Origin: Halomonas alkalisoli
Lineage (GTDB): Bacteria > Pseudomonadota > Gammaproteobacteria > Pseudomonadales > Halomonadaceae
Assembly: GCF_021412585.1 (NCBI RefSeq)
Contig: NZ_JAKCMI010000018.1
Coordinates: 1-64,000 of the forward strand
Direction of reading: 5' to 3'
Length of the DNA: 64,000 bases
In this document: piece by piece, positions 30,690 to 39,838 of the stretch
How the letters are laid out: the number at the start of each line of letters is the position of its first letter
Numbering within the stretch: the first letter of the stretch is position 1
Notes under the pieces: generated by a model
What the model saw: the letters and a program-made list of their open reading frames with translations, nothing else
Told to the model about the DNA's origin: nothing
The model's database searches: none
Program-made: the position numbers and the translations under genes

Positions 30690-30716
30690 AGGCGCCCTCC
30701 CGGTGGGAGAGCGCCT
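30690..30716 (-). terminator. Hairpin terminator of the hsp20 operon
   Basis: AGGCGC-C-CTCCC (30690-30701), loop GGT, GGGAG-A-GCGCCT (30705-30716) form an 11-bp stem with one mismatch, 18 bases past the stop of the second hsp20 gene on the minus strand. Confidence 0.6.
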
Positions 30717-30733
30717 CGAAGAGCGACCATCGC

Positions 30734-31135
30734 TCAGGCTGCCCTGACCTCGATGCGACGCCGATGGTGGGACTGCTTCTTCGGCAGCAGCAGGTGCAGC
30801 AGGCCGTTGTCGAGTCGGGCCTCGATCGCCTCGGCATCGATCTCGTGGCTCAGGGTGAAGCGACGTGCGAAGCGCTGTGCCTGCACCTCGGCATAGATCG
30901 CCGACATCCCTTCCGGCATGTCGAGGCGGATCTCGCCCTCGATGGTCAGCACATTGTTGTCCACCTCGATGCTCAGCGAGTCGGACGTGACGCCGGGCAT
31001 ATCGGCAACCAGGTGCAGGGCATTGCCCTCTTCATGGATATCCACCGGTGGCTGCAACGCCCTGCCGCTATCCCGCTCGGGGGCCCGGGTCTCGGCAGCC
31101 TCTCGGGGCGTATCACGACGGGTGACATCGTTCAT
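30734..31135 (-). CDS. Small heat shock protein, Hsp20/alpha-crystallin family (second gene)
   Basis: This 133-residue chaperone holds unfolding proteins in soluble form. The alpha-crystallin domain runs from about residue 30 to 125 (DMPGVTSDSLSIEVDNNVLT, then NGLLHLLLPK). The short charged N terminus lacks the usual hydrophobic arm. It starts 29 bases after the first hsp20 gene and is probably cotranscribed with it under heat-shock control. Confidence 0.92.
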   Translation of the reverse strand: MNDVTRRDTPREAAETRAPERDSGRALQPPVDIHEEGNALHLVADMPGVTSDSLSIEVDNNVLTIEGEIRLDMPEGMSAIYAEVQAQRFARRFTLSHEIDAEAIEARLDNGLLHLLLPKKQSHHRRRIEVRAA

Positions 31136-31164
31136 GGCGGTTCACCTCCCTCAGTCGTCAGGCA

Positions 31165-31626
31165 TCATGGGGATTGGATCTCGATACGACGCGGCTTGAG
31201 TTCTTCACGCTTGGGCAGGTGGATCACGAAGACCCCATTCCTCGAGCGTGCCTCGGCGCGGTCGGCATCCAGCCCTTCCGGCAGCGCGATGGAGCGGGCA
31301 AATTCGCCCCGGATGCGTTCCCGACGGAAGTAGGGGCGCCGGCCATTGTCCTGCGTCCCGGTATCCTCATCGGTACGCCGCCCCTGCAGCGTCAAGACGT
31401 TGTCCTGGATATTGATCTCCATGTCATCGGCTGACAGCCCGGCCGCAAAGACATAGACTCGCACCGCATCGTCGGTACGACCGATGTTGATCATGGGATA
31501 ACTGCCAGCGGGTACCGAGCGGATGTTGGCTAGACCGGGGTCGGGAAACAGCTCGTCCAGCAGTTCCCGGAACCGGTCCGCTCCCCGCAGCGGCCCACTA
31601 TCGAAACGCCTGAGATCTCCGAACAT
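31165..31626 (-). CDS. Small heat shock protein, Hsp20/alpha-crystallin family (first gene)
   Basis: This 153-residue sHsp has an N-terminal arm (residues 1-45, including FRELLDELFPDP), an alpha-crystallin core (AAGLSADDMEINIQDNVLTL) and the C-terminal NGVFVIHLPKRE, so it is the ibpA-like member of the pair. I use ATG 31626 because AGGAGG precedes it by eight bases; the GTG three codons earlier overlaps that ribosome site. A sigma32-like promoter and a candidate RNA thermometer lie upstream. Confidence 0.93.
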   Translation of the reverse strand: MFGDLRRFDSGPLRGADRFRELLDELFPDPGLANIRSVPAGSYPMINIGRTDDAVRVYVFAAGLSADDMEINIQDNVLTLQGRRTDEDTGTQDNGRRPYFRRERIRGEFARSIALPEGLDADRAEARSRNGVFVIHLPKREELKPRRIEIQSP

Positions 31627-31633
31627 GGCGAAC

Positions 31634-31690
31634 ACCTCCTACGTAGTGGGGTTGGGATCAGGAGGCCGCCGGGTTGACCCCGAGCCTCCC
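31634..31690 (-). promoter_or_regulatory. Candidate RNA thermometer or switch in the hsp20 leader
   Basis: On the minus-strand RNA the Shine-Dalgarno AGGAGG (31635-31640) is perfectly complementary to CCTCCT at 31660-31665. That same CCTCC can instead pair with GGGAGGC at 31684-31690. The ribosome site could be hidden at normal temperature and freed on heating. This is an inference from base pairing only; it does not match the ROSE or fourU consensus. Confidence 0.45.
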
Positions 31691-31699
31691 TATACAGGC

Positions 31700-31727
31700 A
31701 AATAGGAGCGCTTGGGCGGTTTTCAAG
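31700..31727 (-). promoter_or_regulatory. Sigma32-like heat-shock promoter for hsp20 genes
   Basis: The minus strand reads CTTGAAA (31721-31727), a 14-base spacer, then CCTATTT (31700-31706). The -35 is the exact RpoH core, and the -10 approximates CCCCATTT. It lies about 75 bases before the first hsp20 gene. Confidence 0.65.
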
Positions 31728-31789
31728 CCCCTGACCTATCGTTTTTCGCACGGGTTTTCGAGCCGCTTATTTTCGTGCCAAGGAATGTC

Positions 31790-32146
31790 ATGTCATCGCT
31801 CTACGGATTTCTCTGGCTGGTGGGGTTTCTGCTGTTGGGAGAGGCCCTGGTATGGCTGCTGCACCTGCCGGTCTCCCCCGGGGTGGTGGGCATGCTCGCC
31901 TTGACCCTGTGGCTGATGGTGAGAGGCCGCGTCAGCCAGGAAATACAGTCCGCCAGCCAGCCGCTGATCGCGATACTGGCCATGCTGATCATGCCCGGTG
32001 TGGTGGGGGTGTTCTTCATCGTCGAGGCGTTTGCCGGCCAGTGGCTCATCGTCGGCGTGGCGCTGGTGCTCGGCACCCTGCTCAGCGTCGCCACCACGCT
32101 CTGGCTGATGCTGCGCTTCATGCCGAAGGCGGATTCCGATGAATGA
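31790..32146 (+). CDS. CidA/LrgA family membrane protein
   Basis: This 118-residue protein has four transmembrane helices and the family motif GEALVWLLHLPVSPGVVGM. CidA/LrgA proteins are described as holin/antiholin-like, or as partners in pyruvate or small-acid transport. I start at ATG 31790 behind AGGA; the longer in-frame form adds a poorly supported extension. Its last eight bases overlap the LrgB-family gene, which indicates coupled translation. Confidence 0.85.
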   Translation: MSSLYGFLWLVGFLLLGEALVWLLHLPVSPGVVGMLALTLWLMVRGRVSQEIQSASQPLIAILAMLIMPGVVGVFFIVEAFAGQWLIVGVALVLGTLLSVATTLWLMLRFMPKADSDE

Positions 32147-32861
32147 GGGCCTGGCAGGGCTGCAATCGGTGTGGCTCGAGACCCCCATGCTGGCCATCTT
32201 CCTGACCCTGGCCGCCTATCTCACCGGCGCCCGCCTCTTCCTGCGCCTGGGCAAGCCGAGCTGGTGCCCCGCGGTACTGATCGCCGCCATGCTGCTGGCC
32301 GCGACCCTGGCGCTGACCGGTATCGACTACGACGACTATCGCGCCGGCGCCGGCTGGCTGATGCTGCTGCTCGGCCCTGCCACCGTGGCACTGGCCGTGC
32401 CGCTCTACCAACAGCTGCCGCGCATTCGCGAGCTCTGGCTTCCGGTCCTCTGCACCCTGCCCCCGGCGGCCATGCTGGCCGCGCTCTACTCGGTGGGGCT
32501 CGCCTGGCTGCTCGGCGCCACGCCCGAGGTACTCGCCTCCCTGGCGCCAAAATCGGTGACCGCACCGATCGCCATGGGCATCACCGAGCAGCTCGGCGGG
32601 GTCATTCCCCTGATGATGGGCGGCCTGTTGATCACCGGCGTGATGGCCACCGCCTTCGTCGGGCTGCTGTCTCGCTGGCTGGGTATCCGCGACGAACGGG
32701 TACTGGGCTTCGTTCTGGGCGTCAACGGCCATGTGATCGGTACGGTACGCGCCTTCGAGTACGGCGCCACCGCCGGCGCCTTCGCCTCGCTGGGCATGAG
32801 CCTGACCGGCATCTTCAGCGCCCTCTTCCTGCCCCTCGCCTGGCGACTGGTGGGGCTCTAG
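32139..32861 (+). CDS. LrgB/CidB family membrane protein
   Basis: This 240-residue protein has six to eight helices. Its landmarks are SLAPKSVTAPIAMGITEQLGG and the C-terminal HVIGTVRAFEYG, typical of LrgB/YohK proteins. It forms a system with the CidA/LrgA-like partner encoded immediately upstream (overlap ATGAATGA). A role in pyruvate or glycolate movement is established for some relatives; the substrate here is unknown. Confidence 0.9.
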   Translation: MNEGLAGLQSVWLETPMLAIFLTLAAYLTGARLFLRLGKPSWCPAVLIAAMLLAATLALTGIDYDDYRAGAGWLMLLLGPATVALAVPLYQQLPRIRELWLPVLCTLPPAAMLAALYSVGLAWLLGATPEVLASLAPKSVTAPIAMGITEQLGGVIPLMMGGLLITGVMATAFVGLLSRWLGIRDERVLGFVLGVNGHVIGTVRAFEYGATAGAFASLGMSLTGIFSALFLPLAWRLVGL

Positions 32862-32935
32862 AGCAGACGTTCGGCCTGCAAATGCGCTAGAATCGCCGGC
32901 TTGTGTTCCACGCTTCGGGAGTACCAGGCAGCCCC

Positions 32936-33961
32936 ATGGCCCATCGCATCGCCATCAACGGTTACGGTCGTATCGGCCAGTGCGTGCTGCGCGCCCTGGA
33001 AGAGCGCCATGCTCCCGAACTGGAAGTCGTGGCGATCAACGAACTGTCCGACCTGGACACCATCGCCTACCTGACCCGCTACGACACCACCCACGGCCGC
33101 TTCCCCGGCAGCGTCAAGGCGGAAAACGGCCGGCTCGTGGTCAACGGACGTCCGATACGCATTCTCTCGGAAGCCGATCCGTCACGGCTGCCCTGGGATG
33201 CGCTGGGCATCGACCTGGTGCTGGAGTGCTCGGGCAGCTTCAAGGATCGCGCCACGGCAGAGCGCCACCTTGCCGCCGGCGCCGGCCGCCTGCTCTTCTC
33301 CCAGCCGGCGGAGAGCGACGTGGATGCCACCATCGTCTGCGGCATCAACGACGCCGCCCTGGCACCGCACCACCGCATCGTCTCCGCCGCCTCATGCACC
33401 ACCAATTGCCTGATACCGGTCCTCACCGTGCTCGATGAGGCACTGGGCATCGAGCACGGCGTGACCACCACCGTGCACTCGGCCATGAACGACCAACCGG
33501 TGATCGACGCCTACCACCAGACCGACCTGCGCCTGACCCGCTCGGCGATGCACTCCATCGTCCCGGTGGACACCAGCCTGGCGCGCGGCATCAACCGCCT
33601 GATGCCGCACCTGGCCGGCCGCTTCGAATGCCTGCACATGCGGGTGCCGACCATCAACGTCTCGGCCATGGACCTGTCGATCTGCGTCCGCCGCGATACT
33701 TCGGCCGCCCAGGTCAACGCCCTGCTGCGCCACGCCTGCCAGGGCCACCTGGCCGGGCTGCTGGGCTACACCGAGGAGCCCATGGCCTCCAGCGACTTCA
33801 ACCACGACCCCCGCTCGGGTATCGTGGACGCCACTCAGACCCGGGTGGCGGGCGGCCGCCTGATCAAGCTGCTGTGCTGGTTCGACAACGAATGGGGCTT
33901 TGCCAACCGCATGCTCGATGTGAGCCAGCGGCTCGCGGCCATGCCCACGGACACCCCATGA
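32936..33961 (+). CDS. epd: Erythrose-4-phosphate dehydrogenase (GAPDH family)
   Basis: This 341-residue NAD+-dependent enzyme of the GAPDH fold has INGYGRIGQCVLRAL at the N terminus and the catalytic Cys in SAASCTTNCL near residue 154. It probably oxidises erythrose-4-phosphate to 4-phosphoerythronate for pyridoxal phosphate synthesis. The epd-pgk-fba gene order is the E. coli one and supports this over a glycolytic GAPDH. I start at ATG 32936, matching the family N terminus. Confidence 0.88.
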   Translation: MAHRIAINGYGRIGQCVLRALEERHAPELEVVAINELSDLDTIAYLTRYDTTHGRFPGSVKAENGRLVVNGRPIRILSEADPSRLPWDALGIDLVLECSGSFKDRATAERHLAAGAGRLLFSQPAESDVDATIVCGINDAALAPHHRIVSAASCTTNCLIPVLTVLDEALGIEHGVTTTVHSAMNDQPVIDAYHQTDLRLTRSAMHSIVPVDTSLARGINRLMPHLAGRFECLHMRVPTINVSAMDLSICVRRDTSAAQVNALLRHACQGHLAGLLGYTEEPMASSDFNHDPRSGIVDATQTRVAGGRLIKLLCWFDNEWGFANRMLDVSQRLAAMPTDTP

Positions 33962-34026
33962 CCCTGCTCCGATAACCCAGTTTCGATGACCCCGCTTCGG
34001 TTTCCCCAGATGAGGAAGACGCCCCG

Positions 34027-35193
34027 ATGAACGTGCTCAAGATGACCGACCTCGATCTCTCCGGACAGCGCGTGCTGATCCGCGAGGACCTGAACGTACC
34101 CGTCAAGCACGGCAAGGTGAGCAGCGATGCCCGTCTGCGGGCCTGCCTGCCGACGATCATGGCCGCCCGTGACGCCGGTGCCAAGGTGATGCTGATGAGC
34201 CACCTGGGCCGCCCCACCGAAGGCGAGCCGGCCGAGGAGTTCTCCCTGGCCCCGGTGGCCGAGCACCTGGGCCAGTTGCTCGGTCGCCCGGTCACCCTGA
34301 TCAAGGAGTACCTGGACGCCTCGCTGGACCTGGCCGACGGCGAGGTCGTGCTGCTCGAGAACGTACGTTTCAATGCCGGCGAGAAGGGCGACGACGAGAC
34401 CCTCTCCCGGCAGTACGCCGAACTGTGCGATATCTTCGTCATGGACGCCTTCGGCACCGCCCACCGCGCCCAGGCCTCCACCCATGGCGTGGCCCGCTTC
34501 GCCCCCCAGTCCTGCGCCGGCCCGCTGCTGGCCGCCGAGCTCGACGCCCTGGAGAAGGCGCTGGCCACGCCGAAGCGCCCCATGGTTGCCATCGTCGGTG
34601 GCTCCAAGGTCTCCACCAAGCTCGACGTGCTCAACGCGCTCTCCGAGAAGTGCGACCAGCTGATCGTCGGTGGCGGTATCGCCAACACCTTCATTGCGGC
34701 GGCCGGTTACAATGTCGGCAAGTCGCTGCATGAAGCCGATCTGGTCGGCCAGGCCAAGGAGCTGATGTCACGGGTGGAGATCCCGCTGCCCACCGATGTG
34801 GTCGTCGCCACGGAGTTCTCCGAGCAGGCCTCCGCCGTGGTCAAGCCGGTGGATCAGGTGGGCGACGACGAGATGATCCTGGATATCGGTCCCGATACCG
34901 CAGGCCGCCTGGCCGGACTGCTCAAGGACGCCGGCACCATCCTGTGGAACGGCCCCGTCGGCGTGTTCGAGATCGACCAGTTCGGCCACGGCACCGAGGC
35001 GCTGTCACGGGCCATCGCCGAGAGCAACGGCTTCTCCATCGCCGGTGGCGGCGATACCCTGGCCGCCATCGACAAGTACGGCATCAGCGATCGCGTCTCC
35101 TATATCTCCACCGGTGGCGGGGCCTTCCTCGAATACGTGGAAGGCAAGACCCTGCCGGCGGTGAAGGCCCTGGAAGACGCCGCCGAACGCTGA
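34027..35193 (+). CDS. pgk: Phosphoglycerate kinase
   Basis: This 388-residue glycolytic kinase converts 1,3-bisphosphoglycerate and ADP to 3-phosphoglycerate and ATP. Landmarks are [43 protein letters not shown] and the nucleotide loop GGGDTLAA near residue 340. The ATG follows GAGGAAG. It is the middle gene of the epd-pgk-fba group. Confidence 0.97.
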   Translation: MNVLKMTDLDLSGQRVLIREDLNVPVKHGKVSSDARLRACLPTIMAARDAGAKVMLMSHLGRPTEGEPAEEFSLAPVAEHLGQLLGRPVTLIKEYLDASLDLADGEVVLLENVRFNAGEKGDDETLSRQYAELCDIFVMDAFGTAHRAQASTHGVARFAPQSCAGPLLAAELDALEKALATPKRPMVAIVGGSKVSTKLDVLNALSEKCDQLIVGGGIANTFIAAAGYNVGKSLHEADLVGQAKELMSRVEIPLPTDVVVATEFSEQASAVVKPVDQVGDDEMILDIGPDTAGRLAGLLKDAGTILWNGPVGVFEIDQFGHGTEALSRAIAESNGFSIAGGGDTLAAIDKYGISDRVSYISTGGGAFLEYVEGKTLPAVKALEDAAER

Positions 35194-35294
35194 GACGACT
35201 CACCCCCGGCACCTTAGATCGGCGCGGCCACGGCCGCGCCGTCATTGCACAGACCCATTGCATAGACAGATTGCACACAGAGGCAGGTAATTTC

Positions 35295-36359
35295 ATGGCA
35301 CTGATCAGCATGCGCCAGATGCTGGACCACGCCGCCGAATACGGCTACGGCGTTCCGGCTTTCAACGTCAACAACCTCGAGCAGATGCGGGCCATCATGG
35401 AAGCCGCCGACAAGACCGACTCCCCGGTCATCGTCCAGGCCTCCGCCGGCGCCCGCAAGTACGCCGGCGCGCCCTTTCTTCGCCACCTGATCCTCGCCGC
35501 CGTGGAGGAGTTCCCGCACATTCCGGTGGTCATGCACCAGGACCATGGCACCAGCCCCGCGGTGTGCCAGCGCTCCATCCAACTGGGCTTCTCCTCGGTG
35601 ATGATGGATGGCTCCCTGGGTGAAGACGGCAAGACACCGATGGATTACGACTACAACGTCGACGTCACCCGCCGCACCGTGGAGATGGCTCACGCCTGTG
35701 GTGTCTCGGTGGAGGGCGAGCTGGGCTGCCTGGGCAGCCTGGAGACCGGCATGGCCGGCGAGGAGGACGGCATCGGCGCCGAAGGCAAGCTCGACATGGA
35801 CCAGCTGCTCACCGACCCCGAGGAGGCCGCCGACTTCGTCAAGGCGACCCAGGTCGATGCCCTGGCCATCGCCATCGGCACCAGCCACGGCGCCTACAAG
35901 TTCACCAAGCCGCCCACCGGCGATACGCTGTCGATCCAGCGCATCAAGGAGATCCACGCCCGTATCCCCGATACCCACCTGGTGATGCATGGCTCCTCCT
36001 CGGTGCCCCAGGAGTGGCTGGCGATCATCAACGAGTTCGGCGGCGAGATCCCCGAGACCTACGGCGTGCCGGTCGAGGAGATCGTCGAGGGCATCAAGCA
36101 CGGCGTGCGCAAGGTCAACATCGACACCGACCTGCGCCTGGCCTCCACCGGCGCGGTGCGCCGCTTCCTGGCCCAGAATCCGTCCGAGTTCGACCCGCGC
36201 AAGTTCCTCAAGGAGACCGTCAGCGCCATGCGCGACGTCTGCATTGCTCGCTACGAGGCCTTCGGAACCGCCGGCAACGCCAGCCGGATCAAGCCGATCA
36301 ACCTCGAGGAGATGTTCCTGCGCTACGAACGCGGCGAGCTGGCTCCCAAGGTGAAGTGA
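35295..36359 (+). CDS. fba: Class II fructose-bisphosphate aldolase
   Basis: This 354-residue zinc-dependent aldolase is of the Calvin-cycle-like subtype. Landmarks are [15 protein letters not shown], the metal-binding MHQDHGTSP near residue 82, EGELGCLGS near 140 and HGSSSVP near 232. It starts at ATG 35295 with AGGCAGG upstream. It ends the glycolytic group; a strong hairpin follows. Confidence 0.96.
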   Translation: MALISMRQMLDHAAEYGYGVPAFNVNNLEQMRAIMEAADKTDSPVIVQASAGARKYAGAPFLRHLILAAVEEFPHIPVVMHQDHGTSPAVCQRSIQLGFSSVMMDGSLGEDGKTPMDYDYNVDVTRRTVEMAHACGVSVEGELGCLGSLETGMAGEEDGIGAEGKLDMDQLLTDPEEAADFVKATQVDALAIAIGTSHGAYKFTKPPTGDTLSIQRIKEIHARIPDTHLVMHGSSSVPQEWLAIINEFGGEIPETYGVPVEEIVEGIKHGVRKVNIDTDLRLASTGAVRRFLAQNPSEFDPRKFLKETVSAMRDVCIARYEAFGTAGNASRIKPINLEEMFLRYERGELAPKVK

Positions 36360-36378
36360 AGGATCGCACCTTCGATAG

Positions 36379-36407
36379 TTGCGGGAAGGCGATCCGCCTT
36401 CCCGCAA
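36379..36407 (+). terminator. Terminator-like hairpin after fba
   Basis: TTGCGGGAAGGCG (36379-36391), loop ATC, CGCCTTCCCGCAA (36395-36407) form a perfect 13-bp stem, 20 bases past the fba stop. No T tract follows. Confidence 0.6.
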
Positions 36408-36573
36408 GGCCTGCATCGAGGCAAGCCTCAGTCCAAGCAACCGAAACCGCCCCGGTGCATGACGACTCAATGCCACCAGTAGCAAAGTTACATATTAAAA
36501 ATCACGGGAACACTAGTCTCATCGTAATGAAAAAAATGGTGCTGAAATAGAGTCCAAAAACCCAGCGCGCACA

Positions 36574-36602
36574 TTGACACCCCTCCCCCCCTGACATAGC
36601 TT
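36574..36602 (+). promoter_or_regulatory. Candidate sigma70 promoter for the glycan cluster
   Basis: A perfect -35 TTGACA (36574-36579) is followed after 17 bases by TAGCTT (36597-36602), a weak -10, with a TATTAA stretch just beyond. It would give a leader of about 300 bases before the glycosyltransferase gene. Confidence 0.4.
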
Positions 36603-36696
36603 ATTAAATGTAACTTCCTGTTTCAGTCGCAACAATGCAGCGGCCGCCAACATGAAGCATGGCGACCCTGGCATCAAAAAGCGCCTGATATTTCAT

Positions 36697-36720
36697 AACA
36701 CTCCACGCAACACTCCATGC
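36697..36720. repeat. 12-bp imperfect tandem repeat
   Basis: AACACTCCACGC (36697-36708) is followed directly by AACACTCCATGC (36709-36720), one mismatch. It lies in the AT-rich gap before the glycan cluster. The function is unknown. Confidence 0.8.
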
Positions 36721-36912
36721 AGGATGCGAAAAGTTACAGAAAAATAATGACAACACTGTTTGTTACATATTCCTTAATTGTTCCCCCTGGTCACCTCCGG
36801 CATTTATAAAGGCGTGGCAACTTCAGGTCGGGCGAAAGAAAACAGCAGGGAAAATCAAGAGAGTGCCAACGCTCCTAAAAATGGCATCACAGAAATCGCA
36901 GGGAAGGTTGCC

Positions 36913-37923
36913 ATGAAAAACGTAACAGCTGTCATACTGACCTTCAATCGTAAAGAGCTTCTCCGGCAGTGCCTGGATGCGGTCTATGCGCAGACACGTC
37001 CCTGCGACAGCATTATCGTCGTTGACAACGCCAGCACCGACGGTACCCGAGAGATGCTGCTGGCCGATAACCACCCCCAGCTGGCTATCTTCACCCTGCC
37101 CCGGAACATCGGCGCATCAGGTGGCTTCAACACTGGCTTTCGCCTGGCGTACCAGCAGGGAGCCGAGTATCTCTGGGTGATGGATGACGATGTCATTCCT
37201 CGACCCGATGCCCTGCAGCGCCTGGAGGAAGCCGAAGAACTCCTCAAGAGCGAAGGCATCGACCGGGCCTTCCTCCTGTCCAAGGCGGTCACGGAAAGCG
37301 GCTCGGTCACCAACACGCCGGCAGTGAGCTCGCTGAGCAACAGGATCGGTTACCAGAGCTGGCCCCAGGTATTGGAGCATGGGCTCGTCCCGGTACGTCG
37401 CGCCACCTTCGTCTCGATTCTCTTGCACCGTGCCACCCTGGAAAGACACGGACTCCCCATCTCAGACATGTTCATCTGGGGAGAGGATACAGAGTTCACC
37501 ATGCGCGTGACCCGCGATAAACCGGGCTTCATGGTTGGCAAGAGCCAGGTCATGCACTTACGCCAGGAGAGCGGCCCCATTTCCATCCTGACAAACAACT
37601 GCCCGGGGCGGCTTGGCTTATATCGGCACCACATACGCAACAAGATATTTATTGCCAGGAAATATCGCCACTATCAGAAATACCTTGTCCTGCAAGAGCT
37701 TTTCAAGATCACAGGACTTTTCTTCAAGTTGATCGGACGGCGTGAATTCAAGAAGGCCGGCATAGTGTTTCAAGGCATGATCGAGAGCATCAGCTTCTAC
37801 CCCAGGCAGGAAGCAGCCGATGCCAGCACCGAGATAGCCGACATCAACCGGCTGGAATATAAACGAAAAGCGCCTCTCAAGCCGATGATCGTCATGCCGG
37901 AAACGGCTCAAAGGGAAAGTTGA
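36913..37923 (+). CDS. Family 2 glycosyltransferase
   Basis: This 336-residue GT-A fold enzyme has AVILTFNRKELLRQCLDAV at the start, VVDNASTDGT near residue 37, the DXD-type metal site WVMDDDVIP near 90, and the acceptor-side WGEDTEF near 193. It resembles GlfT- or rhamnosyltransferase-like GT2 enzymes that add one sugar to a surface glycan. I chose ATG 36913, behind GGAAGG; an in-frame ATG at 36778 would add 45 residues without family similarity. Its codons are less GC-rich than those of neighbours. It opens the sugar cluster. Confidence 0.85.
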   Translation: MKNVTAVILTFNRKELLRQCLDAVYAQTRPCDSIIVVDNASTDGTREMLLADNHPQLAIFTLPRNIGASGGFNTGFRLAYQQGAEYLWVMDDDVIPRPDALQRLEEAEELLKSEGIDRAFLLSKAVTESGSVTNTPAVSSLSNRIGYQSWPQVLEHGLVPVRRATFVSILLHRATLERHGLPISDMFIWGEDTEFTMRVTRDKPGFMVGKSQVMHLRQESGPISILTNNCPGRLGLYRHHIRNKIFIARKYRHYQKYLVLQELFKITGLFFKLIGRREFKKAGIVFQGMIESISFYPRQEAADASTEIADINRLEYKRKAPLKPMIVMPETAQRES

Positions 37924-37941
37924 TATTGCCGGGAGGCTATC

Positions 37942-38988
37942 TTGAAAATATTAATCATCGGCAACATGGGCTATGTCGGTCCGATGGTGGTGCGCGAGTT
38001 GGCCAGACGCCACCCTGACGCCATTCTCCACGGCTACGACAATGCCTATTTCGCCCACTGCCTGACAGGCGCCGCATGCCTTCCCGAGCGGCATCTGGAG
38101 CAGCAGTTCCTTGGCGACATACGCACGCTCCCGGATGCCATGCTGGAAGGCTATACCGCCGTGGTTCAGCTGGCGGCCATTTCCAACGACCCCATGGGCA
38201 ACCGCTTCGCCTCCGTCACCACCGAGGTCAACCAGGATGCCACGGTTCGCATTGCCCGGGCGGCCTCGAAGGCGGGCGTGAAGAACTTCGTCTTTGCCTC
38301 CAGCTGCAGTATCTATGGTGTCGCGTTGGGGCCCCCCAGGTCCGAGGCGGACCCGGTGGCACCCATCACGGCCTATGCCAGGTCCAAGATCGGCGCCGAA
38401 GAGGGCCTTGCCGATATCAGTGGCGACATGGTCATCACCAGCCTTCGTTTCGCCACGGCATGCGGCATGTCGGACCGGCTACGCCTGGATCTCGTTCTCA
38501 ACGACTTCGTGGCCTGCGCGCTCAGCCAGGGCTGCATCACCGTGCTCAGCGATGGCTCTCCCTGGCGCCCCTTGATCGACGTCGCGGACATGGCCCGGGC
38601 AATCGATTGGGCCGTCCAGCGCACGGCCGAGAACGGAGGCCGCGTGCTCAGCGTCAATGCGGGCTCCGACACACGCAACCATCAGGTGCGTGACATTGCG
38701 GCAGCCGTAGCCGCCGCGGTGCCCGGCACCACCTTGAGCATCAACACCGAGGCGCCGGTGGACAGCCGCTCCTACCAGGTGGATTTCGGCCTGTTCCGCC
38801 GCCTCGCCCCCGAGCATCAGCCCAGGGTCACCCTGATGCAATCCATTATCGGCGTGATCTCGGGGCTGCAGCGCATGAACTTCTCCGACCCACAGTTTCG
38901 AACCTCGTCACTGGCTCGCCTGACTGTCCTGCAGGGCCATATCGAGGAAGAACGACTCTGCGAGAACTTGAAATGGCAGGTTCGCTGA
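37942..38988 (+). CDS. NAD-dependent sugar epimerase/dehydratase (extended SDR)
   Basis: This 348-residue extended short-chain dehydrogenase/reductase has the nucleotide loop GNMGYVG at residues 8-14, a catalytic Ser region SSCSIYG and the YxxxK pair YARSK near 147-151. It modifies a nucleotide sugar. The start is TTG 37942 behind GGGAGG. With a glucose-1-phosphate cytidylyltransferase downstream, a CDP-hexose is the likely substrate, but the protein does not look like a standard RfbG 4,6-dehydratase and the reaction is open. Confidence 0.8.
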   Translation: MKILIIGNMGYVGPMVVRELARRHPDAILHGYDNAYFAHCLTGAACLPERHLEQQFLGDIRTLPDAMLEGYTAVVQLAAISNDPMGNRFASVTTEVNQDATVRIARAASKAGVKNFVFASSCSIYGVALGPPRSEADPVAPITAYARSKIGAEEGLADISGDMVITSLRFATACGMSDRLRLDLVLNDFVACALSQGCITVLSDGSPWRPLIDVADMARAIDWAVQRTAENGGRVLSVNAGSDTRNHQVRDIAAAVAAAVPGTTLSINTEAPVDSRSYQVDFGLFRRLAPEHQPRVTLMQSIIGVISGLQRMNFSDPQFRTSSLARLTVLQGHIEEERLCENLKWQVR

Positions 38989-39052
38989 ACCGGTGGCCAG
39001 CGCATCACCACCGGCTTTGCCCTTGGTTGTTTACTGAATGAGGGATCTGGAC

Positions 39053-39832
39053 ATGAAAGTTGCGATCTTGGCGGGAGGCTTCGGAACACGACTGAGCGAG
39101 GAAACGGCCATCTGTCCCAAGCCGATGGTGGAAGTGGGCGGAAGGCCGATTCTCTGGCACATCATGAAAATCTATGCTCACCACGGCTTCAAGGAGTTCG
39201 TGGTTCTGGGGGGCTACAAGGTCGAGTACATCCGCGACTACTTCCTCAACTACCGTGGCAATCGGACCGACTACACCATTGACCTGAAGACCGGCGCCAT
39301 CGACTGGCTGGAGAGCGTCAATGACGACTGGAAGGTGACCGTCCTCGACACCGGGGCGGACGCCATGACAGGCGGGCGCATCAAGAAGGCCAGGCATCTG
39401 CTGTCGGATGGCCCGTTTTGCCTGACCTATGGCGATGGCGTGAGTGATGTGGACATCGCGGCGCTGGTCGACTCCCACCGCGCTTCAAGCAACTGGTGCA
39501 CGCTGACCGCCGTGACGCAACCGGGGCGCTACGGGGCGTTGCGGCTGAAGAAAAACTCCAGTCACGTCGAAGGCTTCCGCGAGAAAGGCGCCACGGACGG
39601 TGGGCTGATCAACGGCGGCTTCTTCGTCTGCGAACCCGAGGTGTTCGAGCTGATCGACGACAGCCAGAGCGTTTGGGAAAACGACCCCATGGATCGCATG
39701 ATCAAGCTCGGCAAGCTGGGCTACTACCATCACAGCGGGTATTGGCAAAGCATGGATACGCTGAGGGACCGGATGGTGCTGGAAGCCGCCTGGGCGGAGG
39801 GCAACGCCCCCTGGAAACTATGGAAGGACTGA
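39053..39832 (+). CDS. rfbF: Glucose-1-phosphate cytidylyltransferase
   Basis: This 259-residue nucleotidyltransferase makes CDP-glucose from CTP and glucose-1-phosphate, the entry to CDP-deoxysugars. It has the N-terminal LAGGFGTRLSEET and PKPMVEVGGRPILWHIM, plus a FCLTYGDGVSDVD metal-site segment near residue 125. I use ATG 39053; an ATG five codons earlier is also open. The usual next enzyme, CDP-glucose 4,6-dehydratase (RfbG), is not adjacent. Confidence 0.92.
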   Translation: MKVAILAGGFGTRLSEETAICPKPMVEVGGRPILWHIMKIYAHHGFKEFVVLGGYKVEYIRDYFLNYRGNRTDYTIDLKTGAIDWLESVNDDWKVTVLDTGADAMTGGRIKKARHLLSDGPFCLTYGDGVSDVDIAALVDSHRASSNWCTLTAVTQPGRYGALRLKKNSSHVEGFREKGATDGGLINGGFFVCEPEVFELIDDSQSVWENDPMDRMIKLGKLGYYHHSGYWQSMDTLRDRMVLEAAWAEGNAPWKLWKD

Positions 39833-39838
39833 ACGCCG

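Larger units (their letters stand above)
36360..36912. other. Long AT-richer intergenic region before the glycan cluster
   Basis: This 553-bp gap is visibly more AT-rich than its surroundings from about 36480 on. It has the fba hairpin, four GTTACA motifs (36487, 36609 inverted, 36733, 36762), a 12-bp imperfect tandem repeat (36697-36720) and a TTGACA hexamer (36574-36579) with TAGCTT 17 bases on. I see no supported gene. The composition suggests an acquired or regulatory segment. Confidence 0.55.
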
